Shown piece after piece: positions 1 through 8,692 of a stretch of DNA of 64,000 nucleotides. This DNA is from Acinetobacter sp. WCHA55 (GTDB taxonomy: Bacteria; Pseudomonadota; Gammaproteobacteria; Pseudomonadales; Moraxellaceae). The DNA lies in NCBI RefSeq assembly GCF_002165305.2, contig NZ_CP032286.1, positions 992,001 to 1,056,000 of the forward strand. Direction: 5' to 3'. Each line of letters opens with the position of its first letter. Position 1 is the first letter of the stretch. A model generated the notes under the pieces. That model was not told where the DNA came from. It ran no database searches and saw only the letters and a program-made list of their open reading frames with translations. The position numbers and the translations under genes were made by a program.

Positions 1-628
1 CTTTTAACTGATCGGCTTCATCAGGTAAAATTTGATAGTGAATCGGATCAAAACCAGCTTCGGTTAAGGTCTCGACGACGGAGCGGCCTGCAGTATCTGG
101 TTTACGACCAGCGGCAACGGTGTCCGACAGAACCAATACTGCCGCAGAAACAGGCTGACGCAAATGACGTTTAAAGTGTGATTTTCCGCCTTTTTTCAGA
201 TCAAGTTTACATTGCTGAATGATCAGCTCATGCGGTTCACAATGTGGTTTGAGCATGTCGTAAATGGTGAGGGCCGCAATACTGGCAGCGGTTAATGCTT
301 CCATTTCTACACCTGTCGGCCCAATCGTTTCAACGGTTGCACGAATAATCACACGGTCTACAAGCAGTTCAAAATCGACATCGGCACGATAAATAGGTAG
401 TGGGTGGCACAGTGGAATCAGTTCATCGGTACGTTTTGCGGCTAAAATCCCAGCAATACGGGCTGTTTTGAGGGCATCACCTTTTTCGGTATTACCGTCG
501 GCAAGAAGTTGTAAACAATGTGCAGGAGCAAGCAGTTCAGAGCTTGCAGTTGCAACGCGATAGCTTTCTGGCTTCATGCCAACGTTTTTCATAAAGTATT
601 CCGAAACATTGAAGTGTTGATCTAACAT
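1..628 (-). CDS. moaCB: Bifunctional MoaC-MoaB molybdopterin biosynthesis protein (C-terminus cut by window edge)
   Basis: Molybdenum cofactor synthesis. The MoaC part makes cyclic pyranopterin monophosphate with MoaA; the MoaB-like part resembles the adenylylating domain. The 209 visible residues show MoaC motifs (KGDALKTARIAG near 49-60, LCHPLP near 73-78), then a second domain from about residue 160 with the MoaB/MogA-type start VLVLSDTVAAGRKPDTAG. The fusion is seen directly because both lie in one open frame. ATG at 628 is used; an ATG twelve codons later (592) has a slightly better GGAA upstream and fits the usual MoaC start, so the start is uncertain. It lies downstream of the decayed moaA on the same strand. 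Confidence 0.9.
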   Translation of the reverse strand, partial: MLDQHFNVSEYFMKNVGMKPESYRVATASSELLAPAHCLQLLADGNTEKGDALKTARIAGILAAKRTDELIPLCHPLPIYRADVDFELLVDRVIIRATVETIGPTGVEMEALTAASIAALTIYDMLKPHCEPHELIIQQCKLDLKKGGKSHFKRHLRQPVSAAVLVLSDTVAAGRKPDTAGRSVVETLTEAGFDPIHYQILPDEADQLK

Positions 629-731
629 GAAACTGTTCGATCAAGAGAAAAAGTTTATGACGTATTTAGATAACACAAAAATAATTGCGGATACAGTCGA
701 ATGTCTGACAAACTCAAAATTAACTAGCGAA
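629..731. other. Spacer between moaA remnant and moaCB
   Basis: About 100 bases with no gene or terminator. With moaA broken, it is unclear whether moaCB is transcribed from the moaA promoter or from a local one. Confidence 0.5.
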
Positions 732-1721
732 TTACCCCCCCGATGACATGCATACTGATTTTTCGTGTTGGGGCATACGGATGTTCAATAAACCCTGCTT
801 GTTTACGCCATATCGCGTTGAGAATTTGAGTTTGTAATAAAGCATAATCCTCTTGTTGAAGTAAAGCGCGCAATAGGTGTTCCCGTATGGGCAAATAAAC
901 AGGTAAATAACTCTCCCGTTGCAGTGATACGTAAACGGTTACAGCGTAGACAGAATGGTTTATTGACGGTGGAAATAATGTCTGGTTTATAATGATCGTT
1001 AATCAGATAAATTGTTGCAGGATCATGTTGTCTGGGGTGTTTCTTAATCTGAAAATGAGACTTAAGCGTTTGGATAATGTCATCTTTGGTGGTGAATTTT
1101 TAGGCTACTAGTGCTCAGGTTGATCTAAAGCCATATATTCAATAAAACGTAATGCGATCTTCTGTTGATAAGCCCATTGTGTCAGTTCGATACTTCAAGA
1201 TCATTTTGCCCTGCGACTAAAACACAGTTCAATTTTATTGGGAAATTGGCTTGCTGTGCTGCCGCAATGCCTTCGAGAACAGGTGCTATCGGACGTTTGG
1301 TCATGTTTATAAACGTGTCTGCATGAATGCTATCGAGGCTGATGTTGAGATCATCTAGTCCTGCTTCTTTTAACGCTCGTGCGTACTTGTTTAAATAAAA
1401 AAAGCATTATTGGTCATGGAAATACGCTCTAAGCCCTGAGCCGATTTGAAGCATCAATAAAATTGATTACGCCTTGACGCATTAAAGGCTCTCCACCAGT
1501 TAAGCGAATGTGTCGAATGCCTAGCCCACCATCATTTCACAAAAGGTTAACAGCTCTTCAAAGCTTAAGATATCTTCTTTGGCCAATCATTCAGGCCTAT
1601 CGGGCATGCAATAACTACAACGATCTGTCAGTGAGATTCCGAGTTTATGTTTATGACGGCCAAATTGATCGATCAGTTGTGCTGACGTATGTTCTAAGTG
1701 TGTAGTAGTCGAACCGCCCAT
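732..1721 (-). pseudogene. moaA: Decayed moaA (GTP 3',8-cyclase, radical SAM)
   Basis: Minus-strand translation in shifting frames gives a recognisable MoaA. The N-terminal stretch reads LIDQFGRHKHKLGISLTDRC, then jumps straight to SYCMPDRPE and a stop, so about four residues of the CxxxCxxC radical-SAM motif are missing. Later pieces in other frames include RLTGGEPLMRQG (when the frame is allowed to shift), AGLDDLNISLDSIHADTF, IALRFIEYM and the C-terminal MHVIGG. Several in-frame stops and frame changes separate them. The normal GG-stop C-terminus is shifted by a run of seven C on the plus strand (735-741). No single frame is open. It could be a true pseudogene or a patch of indel-prone sequence; the lost iron-sulfur motif argues for real decay. 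Confidence 0.85.
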
Positions 1722-1733
1722 AGTCGTTCCACT

Positions 1734-1754
1734 TCGTATCGTAGTTACATACGA
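1734..1754. promoter_or_regulatory. Perfect inverted repeat upstream of decayed moaA
   Basis: TCGTAT, nine bases, ATACGA; an overlapping ATCGTA-N6-TACGAT also exists. It sits 13 bases upstream of the moaA ATG, in the divergent region shared with the FdhF-like gene. This is a plausible operator, but the regulator is not known. It does not fit the ModE-like site seen before modA. Confidence 0.3.
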
Positions 1755-2107
1755 TTTAGTTTTTATAAATGAGAGTATGAAATGTTTTATTTTAAAGATC
1801 AAATAGAGTCTTGAAGTTGTTTAGTTTGTCCAGTTTCAAAAATGAGAGGGTGTGTTTCCTGAACGTGATCCATCAAGTCTTTGCCATTTGTAATAATTCA
1901 TCTATTGAAATTGCATGTCAAAAGGGTGATATTTTTGATCAGAAGTGTTTTTGGAATTGTGCCAAGAGATGCAAGCATGATGAATAAGAAATGGATAACA
2001 AAAAAGAGATGAGAAGCCCAAATCGCTTGTAAAGGTGATGAGCACAGCAAACAGTGAGTTGATCATTGTAGGAATTTTGACTGAAGACGGATATTGAGGG
2101 TGGTGAG
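1755..2107. other. Intergenic region upstream of the molybdoenzyme gene
   Basis: About 350 AT-rich bases. Short open frames here on both strands have no family resemblance. No clear terminator or strong promoter was identified. The last bases hold the purine-rich GAGGGTGGTGAG ribosome site of the next gene. Confidence 0.4.
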
Positions 2108-4519
2108 ATGGAAAACCTTGAGGATAAAAAACATAACAATGAAGAAGCTAGCTATGCACGAATTGAGCCTTATACTAACCCTGCGGGTGGTTGGGGCGCA
2201 TTGTTAAGTGTTGCAAGAAACTTAAAGAGACAGGATGTTTTTAAAAAAGGCGCAATTACGCTTCTCAATATTAACCAACCTACTGGTTTTGATTGTCCGG
2301 GCTGTGCATGGCCTGAAAAGAAAGATGCACACGCCTTTAACTTTTGTGAAAACGGTGCGAAGGCGGTTGCTTTTGAAGCCACTTCAAAACGTGTTACACC
2401 TGAATTTTTTGCGACACATACGGTCAGCTGGCTGTCTGAACAAAGTGATTTCTTGCTTGAAGATTCTGGTCGTCTAACTGACCCGATGCGCTATGACAGC
2501 TCGACCGATAAATATGTACCCATCTCATGGGATGACGCTTTTGCCTTAATTGCAAAACATCTACATGCCTTGGATCATCCAGATCAAGCGGCATTTTATA
2601 CTTCGGGTCGCGCAAGTAATGAAGCTGCTTTTTTGTATCAACTCTTTGTCCGTGCTTATGGAACCAATAACTTCCCAGACTGTTCCAATATGTGCCATGA
2701 AACGACTAGTGTTGGTCTACGTGACTCAATTGGTTTGGGTAAGGGGACGGTGACTTTAGACGATTTTGATATCGCCGATGCAATTTTCAGTTTTGGGCAT
2801 AATCCGGGCACCAACCATCCACGGATGTTGGGGACATTAAGAGAGGTGTCACGTCGTGGTGGCAATATTGTTGCCATTAACCCCTTAAAAGAACGCGGTT
2901 TAGAGCGCTTCCAAGATCCGCAAGCGCCTGTTGAGATGATGACCAATGGCAGTACACCCATTAGTCGTTATTATTTCCAACCCAACGTAGGCGGTGATTA
3001 TGCACTTATGTTCGGGATGCTGAAACATTTACGTGAATGGGACATGCAAGCACTGGCAGCTGGGAAAAAGAGCGTTTTTGACCGATCTTTTATCGAAATG
3101 AATACAGTCGGTTTTGATGCCATGATGGAAGAAGTGGATCGAACACAATGGTCCGATATTCACGCACATACGGGACTTAGCCCTGAGCATTTAGAATCCT
3201 TAGCTAAAATGTATTTGGATGCCAAAACGGCCATTTTCTGTTGGGGTATGGGGATTACTCAACATCGACATGAAACAGCCAATGTGCATATGTTGGCCAA
3301 TTTAATGTTGGCAAGAGGGCATATTGGTCGCCCAGGGGCAGGTTTAGCACCGATTCGCGGGCACAGTAATGTGCAAGGCGATCGAACTATGGGGATCAAT
3401 GAACGACCAAACTCAAAATTGCTGGATAGTCTGGACCGCGTATTTGGCATTAAATCGCCACGTGAACATGGTTTTGGCGTGGTGGATACCATTAAGGCGA
3501 TGTATGAAGGACATGTAAAAGTCTTTATTGGTTTAGGTGGTAATTTTGCCGTTGCCACTCCAGATACGCCGTATACACAAGAAGGCTTACGTCGTTGTGA
3601 TTTAACGGTACAGATTGCAACTAAGCTGAATCGTAGCCATTTGGTGTGTGGAAAAGAGGCATTACTTTTACCCTGTTTGGGCCGTACCGAAGTTGATATG
3701 CAACAGCATGGGCCACAGGCAGTGAGTGTTGAAGATTCTATGAGTAATGTGCATCTTTCAGCAGGGCGTAATGAGCCTGCTTCTAAGAATCTACTTTCAG
3801 AGCCTGACATTGTGGCGCGTATGGCGGCAGCCGTCTTACCAGACAGTGATATCAAATGGAAATGGTATGTAGAAAGTTATGACCGTATTCGAGATTCGAT
3901 TGAAGAGGTCTTTGATGAATTCCATGATTTTAATGCACGTGTCTATCAGCCGGGTGGTTTTCACTTAGAGCATCCAGCCAATCAGCATGTATGGAATACG
4001 CCTGTAGGCAAGGCACAGTTTTTAATTACACCATTGGCTGAAGTGTATGCCGATAAAGAGAATCAATACGCTGAACAATATACAGGGGCACAAGTCTATA
4101 CCCTAATGACCACCCGCTCTCATGATCAATATAACACTACATTGTATGGACTCGATGACCGCTATCGTGGGGTATTTGGTCAGCGCCGTGTTTTGTTTAT
4201 GAATGAAGAAGATATCGCTGCGGCTGGTTTTGTTGTAGATCAATGGGTGGATATTGAAAGTATCTATTCAGATGGTGTTAAACGTGTGGTTCAAAGCTTC
4301 CGTATCGTACCGTATAACATTCCACGGGGTAGCCTCGCAGCCTATTATCCGGAGACCAATCCATTGGTTGCACTCAGTAGCCATGACAAATACGCCAAAA
4401 TACCAGCTTCGAAAAGTGTGCCTGTGATTTTACATGCAGGTCAAGCTCCTGAGCATTTTAACTTGGCACAAGCAGTTGATCCTGAAGATGCCAATCAGAT
4501 CGTGAATCGAGCTGGCTAG
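2108..4519 (+). CDS. FdhF/YdeP-family molybdopterin oxidoreductase
   Basis: 803-residue bis-MGD molybdoenzyme of the formate dehydrogenase-like YdeP group (YdeP is about 760). Residues 63, 66 and 80 are Cys in FDCPGCAWPE...NFCENG, resembling the N-terminal cluster or cofactor region. The motif CSNMCHETTSVGL puts Cys196 where formate dehydrogenase H has selenocysteine (CARVUHGP), so this is a Cys version. The C-terminal molybdopterin dinucleotide-binding domain is present to the end. The start has a strong purine-rich ribosome site. fdhD follows and modABC are close by, which fits a Mo enzyme. No electron-transfer subunits are adjacent, so the true substrate is unknown; formate is only an inference. 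Confidence 0.88.
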   Translation: MENLEDKKHNNEEASYARIEPYTNPAGGWGALLSVARNLKRQDVFKKGAITLLNINQPTGFDCPGCAWPEKKDAHAFNFCENGAKAVAFEATSKRVTPEFFATHTVSWLSEQSDFLLEDSGRLTDPMRYDSSTDKYVPISWDDAFALIAKHLHALDHPDQAAFYTSGRASNEAAFLYQLFVRAYGTNNFPDCSNMCHETTSVGLRDSIGLGKGTVTLDDFDIADAIFSFGHNPGTNHPRMLGTLREVSRRGGNIVAINPLKERGLERFQDPQAPVEMMTNGSTPISRYYFQPNVGGDYALMFGMLKHLREWDMQALAAGKKSVFDRSFIEMNTVGFDAMMEEVDRTQWSDIHAHTGLSPEHLESLAKMYLDAKTAIFCWGMGITQHRHETANVHMLANLMLARGHIGRPGAGLAPIRGHSNVQGDRTMGINERPNSKLLDSLDRVFGIKSPREHGFGVVDTIKAMYEGHVKVFIGLGGNFAVATPDTPYTQEGLRRCDLTVQIATKLNRSHLVCGKEALLLPCLGRTEVDMQQHGPQAVSVEDSMSNVHLSAGRNEPASKNLLSEPDIVARMAAAVLPDSDIKWKWYVESYDRIRDSIEEVFDEFHDFNARVYQPGGFHLEHPANQHVWNTPVGKAQFLITPLAEVYADKENQYAEQYTGAQVYTLMTTRSHDQYNTTLYGLDDRYRGVFGQRRVLFMNEEDIAAAGFVVDQWVDIESIYSDGVKRVVQSFRIVPYNIPRGSLAAYYPETNPLVALSSHDKYAKIPASKSVPVILHAGQAPEHFNLAQAVDPEDANQIVNRAG

Positions 4520-4610
4520 TTGGGCCAATAATGAAATGGCATCTGATTTGAAGGTGTCATTTTTCTCATGATTGAAGGGCTTAGTGTTTAGGAAGAATTA
4601 GAAAATTATT

Positions 4611-5411
4611 ATGGATATTCGGACATCGAAGTTGAATTCTCTGGGGTATGAAGCTGTTGAAATCCAGCGTTTAAGTGAAAATAGAGTTGTTGAACAGTCT
4701 GATTTTGTGGTGCAAGAATATCCTATTGCCGTGGTTTATAATGGAATTTCTCATGCGGTCATGATGGCAACGCCAGCAGATGTTGAAGTCTTTGCCAAAG
4801 GTTTTAGTTTGTCTGAAGGTATTTTGACAAGTTTAAAGGAGCTTTACTCTTTAGACATACACGAAACAGAATTTGGGATCCAAGTCGAAATGACAATTTC
4901 TGCACGGGCCTTTATGACGCTCAAACAACATCGGCGGATGATGATTGGACGCACGGGTTGTGGGCTCTGTGGGATTGAAAGTTTGCAACAGCTTCATTTG
5001 GATTTACCTAAAATTACCACAGCAGTTTGTGAGGAGTGGTTGACTCAAATTCCCCAAGCGATTGCTCAACTCAATACTCGCCAGAAAATCACCCAAATGA
5101 CGGGTGGTGCGCATGCGGCTGCATGGGTTGAAGCAGGAGAAATAGTGGCTTTATTTGAGGATGTAGGCCGACACAATGCTTTAGATAAACTATTGGGTTA
5201 TATTGCAGAAAATCATTATGATGTAAATCAAGGTTTTGTTGTGATGACCAGCCGCGCCAGTTATGAGTTGATTCGTAAGTGTGTTCAACTGAATATTGCC
5301 TTGCTGGCGTGTATTTCAGCCCCAACCAGTATGGCGATTAATATGGCAAAGCAGTCGGGTTTGACATTAGCGAGTTTTTGCCGCGGTGATGGTTTTGTTT
5401 TATATACTTGA
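4611..5411 (+). CDS. fdhD: Formate dehydrogenase accessory sulfurtransferase FdhD
   Basis: 266 residues, normal length for FdhD. FdhD passes sulfur from a cysteine desulfurase to the bis-MGD cofactor of formate dehydrogenase-type enzymes. The catalytic CGLCG loop is at residues 117-121 (GRTGCGLCGIES). Other typical pieces are TGGAHAAAW, FEDVGRHNALDK and the C-terminal SAPTSMAI region. It follows the FdhF/YdeP-like gene by 91 bases and is probably its dedicated maturation factor. The ribosome site is weak or distant: AGGAAG lies about 17 bases before the ATG. Confidence 0.95.
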   Translation: MDIRTSKLNSLGYEAVEIQRLSENRVVEQSDFVVQEYPIAVVYNGISHAVMMATPADVEVFAKGFSLSEGILTSLKELYSLDIHETEFGIQVEMTISARAFMTLKQHRRMMIGRTGCGLCGIESLQQLHLDLPKITTAVCEEWLTQIPQAIAQLNTRQKITQMTGGAHAAAWVEAGEIVALFEDVGRHNALDKLLGYIAENHYDVNQGFVVMTSRASYELIRKCVQLNIALLACISAPTSMAINMAKQSGLTLASFCRGDGFVLYT

Positions 5412-5450
5412 TATTCAATTTTACTTATAAAATTTTTCTTTAGGTCATCT

Positions 5451-5834
5451 GTGTCGATGACAGGTCTTTATTTGAGTGAATGTATGCAGGACGTCAAATT
5501 AAAATTACAGCTCAGAATACTTCTCAATCAAGACATTGCATTTGGGCCGGGTAAGGCAGAATTATTGGAAGAAATTCGACGTACAGGCTCAATTTCTCAA
5601 GCTGCAAAAAGTATGAATATGAGCTACCGACGTGCATGGCAGTTGGTTGAAACCATGAATCATAGTTTTCAGTCAGGATTGGTCGAAACTCAAAAAGGTG
5701 GAACGCATGGTGGTGGGGCAAAACTCACGGACTTGGGCGAAAGTATTTTAAGTCAATTTAGACAGATGGAAATAAAAGCATGTGATGCGATTGAGCAGGA
5801 TTTTGCAGAAATAGCTCAAAACCTGAAACAATAA
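5451..5834 (+). CDS. Short ModE-like winged-helix regulator (no molybdate-binding domains)
   Basis: At most 127 residues. It matches the N-terminal DNA-binding domain of ModE: GKAELLEEIRRTGSISQAAK, then the recognition helix MSYRRAWQLVETMN and wing KGGTHGGGAKLTDLG. Full ModE is about 260 residues with two C-terminal TOBE molybdate-binding domains; these are absent. The frame opens at GTG 5451, which has AGG about 8 bases before it; ATG 5457 and ATG 5484 (MQDVKLKLQ, where homology begins) are alternatives. It precedes modABC and probably controls the molybdenum genes, but how it senses molybdate is not visible. Confidence 0.82.
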   Translation: MSMTGLYLSECMQDVKLKLQLRILLNQDIAFGPGKAELLEEIRRTGSISQAAKSMNMSYRRAWQLVETMNHSFQSGLVETQKGGTHGGGAKLTDLGESILSQFRQMEIKACDAIEQDFAEIAQNLKQ

Positions 5835-6003
5835 TCTAGTCAGGTCAGCTAATCCTTTTCGTATCCAGTAATTGCTTACACGAATACGCTTCCTATGTTT
5901 ATCAAAGTTCTTATTTCTACTGACTAAATTGCAAGAGTAGTATCAGTCATGTGATTAAGATACAAACACTTTAACTTGAACGATAAATAATCTGTTTCTG
6001 GAA

Positions 6004-6045
6004 TTGACGTTGCTTATGTATCCATATATTTTTGAAAACATATCG
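6004..6045 (+). promoter_or_regulatory. modA promoter with overlapping ModE-like palindrome
   Basis: TTGACG at 6004-6009 and TATATT at 6025-6030 (15-base spacer) form a candidate sigma-70 promoter. Overlapping the -10 and start site is CCATATAT-N8-ACATATCG at 6022-6045. It has the same 8-8-8 layout as the E. coli modA ModE operator as I recall it (CGTTATAT-N8-ACATAACG). That position would give repression by the adjacent ModE-like protein. This is inference from motif and position. Confidence 0.5.
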
Positions 6046-6071
6046 GTCAATTTATAATGCTTAAGGGGAAC

Positions 6072-6854
6072 ATGGTGACGCTCAATTTTAAGAATAAGTA
6101 TATGCAATATGCGATGTTGTGTTGTGGTTTGACTCTTGGGGCACAAGTACATGCAGAGCAAGCTATTACTGTTTATGCAGCGGCCAGCTTGACCAATGCT
6201 ATAGCCGATGTCGATGCCATGTATCAACAACAAAAAAGAGTACGTGTGAAAACCTCTTATGCAGGGTCATCGACTTTGGCCAAGCAAATTGAAGCAGGTG
6301 CACCTGCGGATGTTTTTATTTCGGCAGATGAACAATGGATGAATTATTTGCAAAATAAAAAGTTAATTGTGCCGAATAAACGTGTGAATTTATTGGGCAA
6401 CCGTCTTGTTCTGATTTCTCCAAAAGCGAAGCCCGTCAAAATAAAAATGGATAAAAGTTTTGATCCTTCTACCGCTTTTCAAGGCAAGCTTTGTACAGGT
6501 GACACCAAAAGTGTCCCTGTAGGCAAATATGGAAAACAAGCACTGACTGGATTGGGGTGGTGGTCAAAACTTGAACCAAGATTGGTTGAAACTGAAGATG
6601 TCAGAGCTGCACTCAACTTTGTCGCACGTGGTGAATGTCAGCTTGGCATTGTCTATGCAACCGACGCTGCCATCAGTAAAGATGTCACCGTCGTTGGCAT
6701 ATTTCCTATCAATACCCATACTCCGATTGTTTATCCCTTAGGTCTTGTCAAAAATAATCCAGATGCGCTAGCGTTTTATCAGTTTGTACAAAGTAAACAA
6801 GCACATACAGTCTTTAAAAAATATGGCTTTACCGTTTTATCTGTAGCCAAGTGA
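6072..6854 (+). CDS. modA: Molybdate ABC transporter periplasmic binding protein
   Basis: Binds molybdate or tungstate in the periplasm and feeds ModBC. Family motifs: VYAAASLTNAI after the signal peptide, YAGSSTLAKQIEAGAPADVF, and EDVRAALNFVARGECQLGIVY. The signal peptide ends near VHA-EQ. ATG 6072 is chosen over ATG 6057: AAGGGG lies just before 6072, and the promoter -10 region sits directly upstream of 6057. It gives 260 residues, normal for ModA. It is the first gene of modABC; its stop overlaps the modB start. Confidence 0.93.
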   Translation: MVTLNFKNKYMQYAMLCCGLTLGAQVHAEQAITVYAAASLTNAIADVDAMYQQQKRVRVKTSYAGSSTLAKQIEAGAPADVFISADEQWMNYLQNKKLIVPNKRVNLLGNRLVLISPKAKPVKIKMDKSFDPSTAFQGKLCTGDTKSVPVGKYGKQALTGLGWWSKLEPRLVETEDVRAALNFVARGECQLGIVYATDAAISKDVTVVGIFPINTHTPIVYPLGLVKNNPDALAFYQFVQSKQAHTVFKKYGFTVLSVAK

Positions 6855-7546
6855 TGATGTTTTCTTTATCGGCTGAAGAGATAGAGGTACTCAAGTTATC
6901 CTGTCAAGTGGCTGCAACCTGTTTGGTCTTTAGCCTGATCCCTGCGTTGACCGTGGGTTGGGTTTTGGCGCGAAAAGAGTTTTTTGGCAAATCATTATTT
7001 GAAACCTTTATTTTCCTACCGCTGGTACTACCGCCTGTAGTGCCGGGATATTTGCTGTTACAAGTATTTGGCGGAAACGGAATACTGGGGAAGTATCTTG
7101 AGCCCTTGGGACTCAATTTTGCATTTAATTGGAAAGGCGCAGTTTTGGCTTCAGCCGTGATGGGCTTTCCACTCTTGGTCCAATCGATTCGTTTGGCCAT
7201 AGAGTTGGTGGATCAACGGCTAGAAATGGTAGCGAAAACACTAGGTGCTTCCTCCTTGGGTACTTTCTTTCATGTCACTTTGCCCTTAGCCAGCAGTGGC
7301 ATATTGGTGGGGGCGATTTTATGTTTTTGTCGCAGTTTGGGCGAGTTTGGCGCAACGATTACTTTTGTCGGTAACATTGCAGGCGAGACCAGAACCTTGC
7401 CCTTGGCCATGTATAGCCTGATGCAGCAACCCGACACCGAACAGGCAGTCTGGCGACTGATTATTCTGTCATTAACTGTGGCATTTTTGGCTTTATGGTT
7501 TGCCCAGTGGTTTCATCGTTATCAGAAAAACAAACGGGGGCATTAA
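6851..7546 (+). CDS. modB: Molybdate ABC transporter permease
   Basis: 231-residue inner-membrane permease with about five hydrophobic spans. The EAA-type coupling loop is visible around GASSLGTFFHVTLPLA, followed by SLGEFGATITFVGN and GETRTLPLAMYS, all typical of ModB. The frame opens at GTG 6851, overlapping the modA stop; ATG 6854 and 6857 follow immediately, so the exact start is ambiguous by one or two codons. Translational coupling with modA is likely. Confidence 0.94.
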   Translation: MMMFSLSAEEIEVLKLSCQVAATCLVFSLIPALTVGWVLARKEFFGKSLFETFIFLPLVLPPVVPGYLLLQVFGGNGILGKYLEPLGLNFAFNWKGAVLASAVMGFPLLVQSIRLAIELVDQRLEMVAKTLGASSLGTFFHVTLPLASSGILVGAILCFCRSLGEFGATITFVGNIAGETRTLPLAMYSLMQQPDTEQAVWRLIILSLTVAFLALWFAQWFHRYQKNKRGH

Positions 7547-7550
7547 GACG

Positions 7551-8168
7551 ATGATTGACTGTCATATTCAGTTAAATTTAGGCAAATTTAAACTCGATCA
7601 GACATTTTCATCTGAACATCCTGTCGTTGGTTTATTTGGGGCTTCAGGTTCAGGAAAAACCAGTATTTTGCATGCAATTGCAGGACTTAACACTCCAGTC
7701 AATGGCTGGATTAAAATCAATCATCAGACCTGGTTCGATGCGAAAAATAAGATCAATTTAAATGTACAGCAACGTCATGTTGGTTTGGTTTTTCAGGATG
7801 CACAACTGTTTCCACATATGACAGTGATGCAAAATTTATTGTTTGGCTATAAGCGCATTCCGCCTGAAAGCCGACGTTTTGATCCCGATTATATTATTGA
7901 ACTACTTAAACTTAACCATTTACTCAGTCGTATGCCGACCAAGCTTTCAGGTGGTGAAAAGCAACGAGTTGCATTGGGTCGGGCACTGTTGTATTCGCCA
8001 AATTTATTATTATTAGATGAACCCTTGTCTGCGTTAGATGCTGCACATAAACAGGAAATCCTTCCTTTTTTTCAAACCGTCCAACATGAAACTCATATTC
8101 CGATGCTGTATGTCAGCCATGATATGGATGAAATTAAGCAGCTTACCGAAGTAGTTTGGTTGTTGTAG
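7551..8168 (+). CDS. modC: Molybdate ABC transporter ATPase, short form
   Basis: 205-residue ABC ATPase. Walker A is GASGSGKTS, the signature is LSGGEKQRVALGRALL, Walker B is LLLLDEPLSALD, and the H-loop region is YVSHDMDE. Typical ModC is about 350 residues with a C-terminal Mop/TOBE molybdate-binding domain; this one stops just after the H-loop. Start ATG 7551 lies four bases after the modB stop; the frame is open further upstream inside modB, but that is unlikely to be used. With the short ModE-like protein, both common molybdate-sensing TOBE modules are missing from this locus. Confidence 0.9.
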   Translation: MIDCHIQLNLGKFKLDQTFSSEHPVVGLFGASGSGKTSILHAIAGLNTPVNGWIKINHQTWFDAKNKINLNVQQRHVGLVFQDAQLFPHMTVMQNLLFGYKRIPPESRRFDPDYIIELLKLNHLLSRMPTKLSGGEKQRVALGRALLYSPNLLLLDEPLSALDAAHKQEILPFFQTVQHETHIPMLYVSHDMDEIKQLTEVVWLL

Positions 8169-8173
8169 TCAGA

Positions 8174-8206
8174 AACTGCCCTATAAATATATAGGACAGT
8201 CGTATT
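8174..8206 (+). terminator. Terminator after modABC
   Basis: ACTG-C-CCTATA pairs with TATAGG-A-CAGT (8176-8201), followed by a T-rich tail. It lies between the modC stop and the convergent DUF962 gene and could work in both directions. Confidence 0.6.
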
Positions 8207-8211
8207 TTGAT

Positions 8212-8625
8212 TTACCAATCTATGCGTTTTAATAAAATGTCTTTATACATTTTAAAGTCACAAACGAAACTATAGAAAGGGTATGTAAATGTAGCTGGTT
8301 TATTATGTTCAAAAAAGAAATGACCGACCCAAGCAAATCCATAACCAACAGCAGGTAAAGCCCAGAGTAGTTTTGCATTTTTGGTCATCGCCGCAGCCGC
8401 AGTAATTCCGATTACGCAGGTCGTTCCCACAAAATGTAAACGACGGCAAGCGGGATCTTCATGTTGAGAAAGATAGAAGGGATAGAATTCTTTTAACGTT
8501 TTATAACGGCCATCGCTTCCCTTAATTTGCATAGCAGGGCTTACAACTGGCGTAGCAGAAAGATGGGCGTTATTCACCAAATCTTGCATATTGTTTTTAA
8601 TTTGGGTTTGGGTATTCTGTAACAT
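8212..8625 (-). CDS. DUF962 / Mpo1-like membrane protein
   Basis: 137 residues. It carries the DUF962 (yeast YGL010w/Mpo1-like) signature: FYLSQHEDPACRRLHFVGTT, then a hydrophobic hairpin, then WVGHFFFEHNKPATF and a C-terminal DFKMYKDILL. Mpo1 in yeast is a dioxygenase acting on 2-hydroxy fatty acids; whether this homologue shares that is unknown. The conserved His residues in both motifs are present. GGAG lies six bases before the ATG. It is divergent from the AraC-type gene, with 67 bases between. Confidence 0.85.
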   Translation of the reverse strand: MLQNTQTQIKNNMQDLVNNAHLSATPVVSPAMQIKGSDGRYKTLKEFYPFYLSQHEDPACRRLHFVGTTCVIGITAAAAMTKNAKLLWALPAVGYGFAWVGHFFFEHNKPATFTYPFYSFVCDFKMYKDILLKRIDW

Positions 8626-8692
8626 GTCCTACTCCTTTAGTGTTTCCTAGGCGTAGTTTTAAACAGCAAATCTAAGGTGGTCTTGAACGAAT

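Noticed and set aside
1508..1802. Small plus- and minus-strand frames over the moaA remnant as separate genes
   Set aside because: The minus-strand one is the N-terminal piece of moaA and the plus-strand one is its complement; neither is an independent gene.
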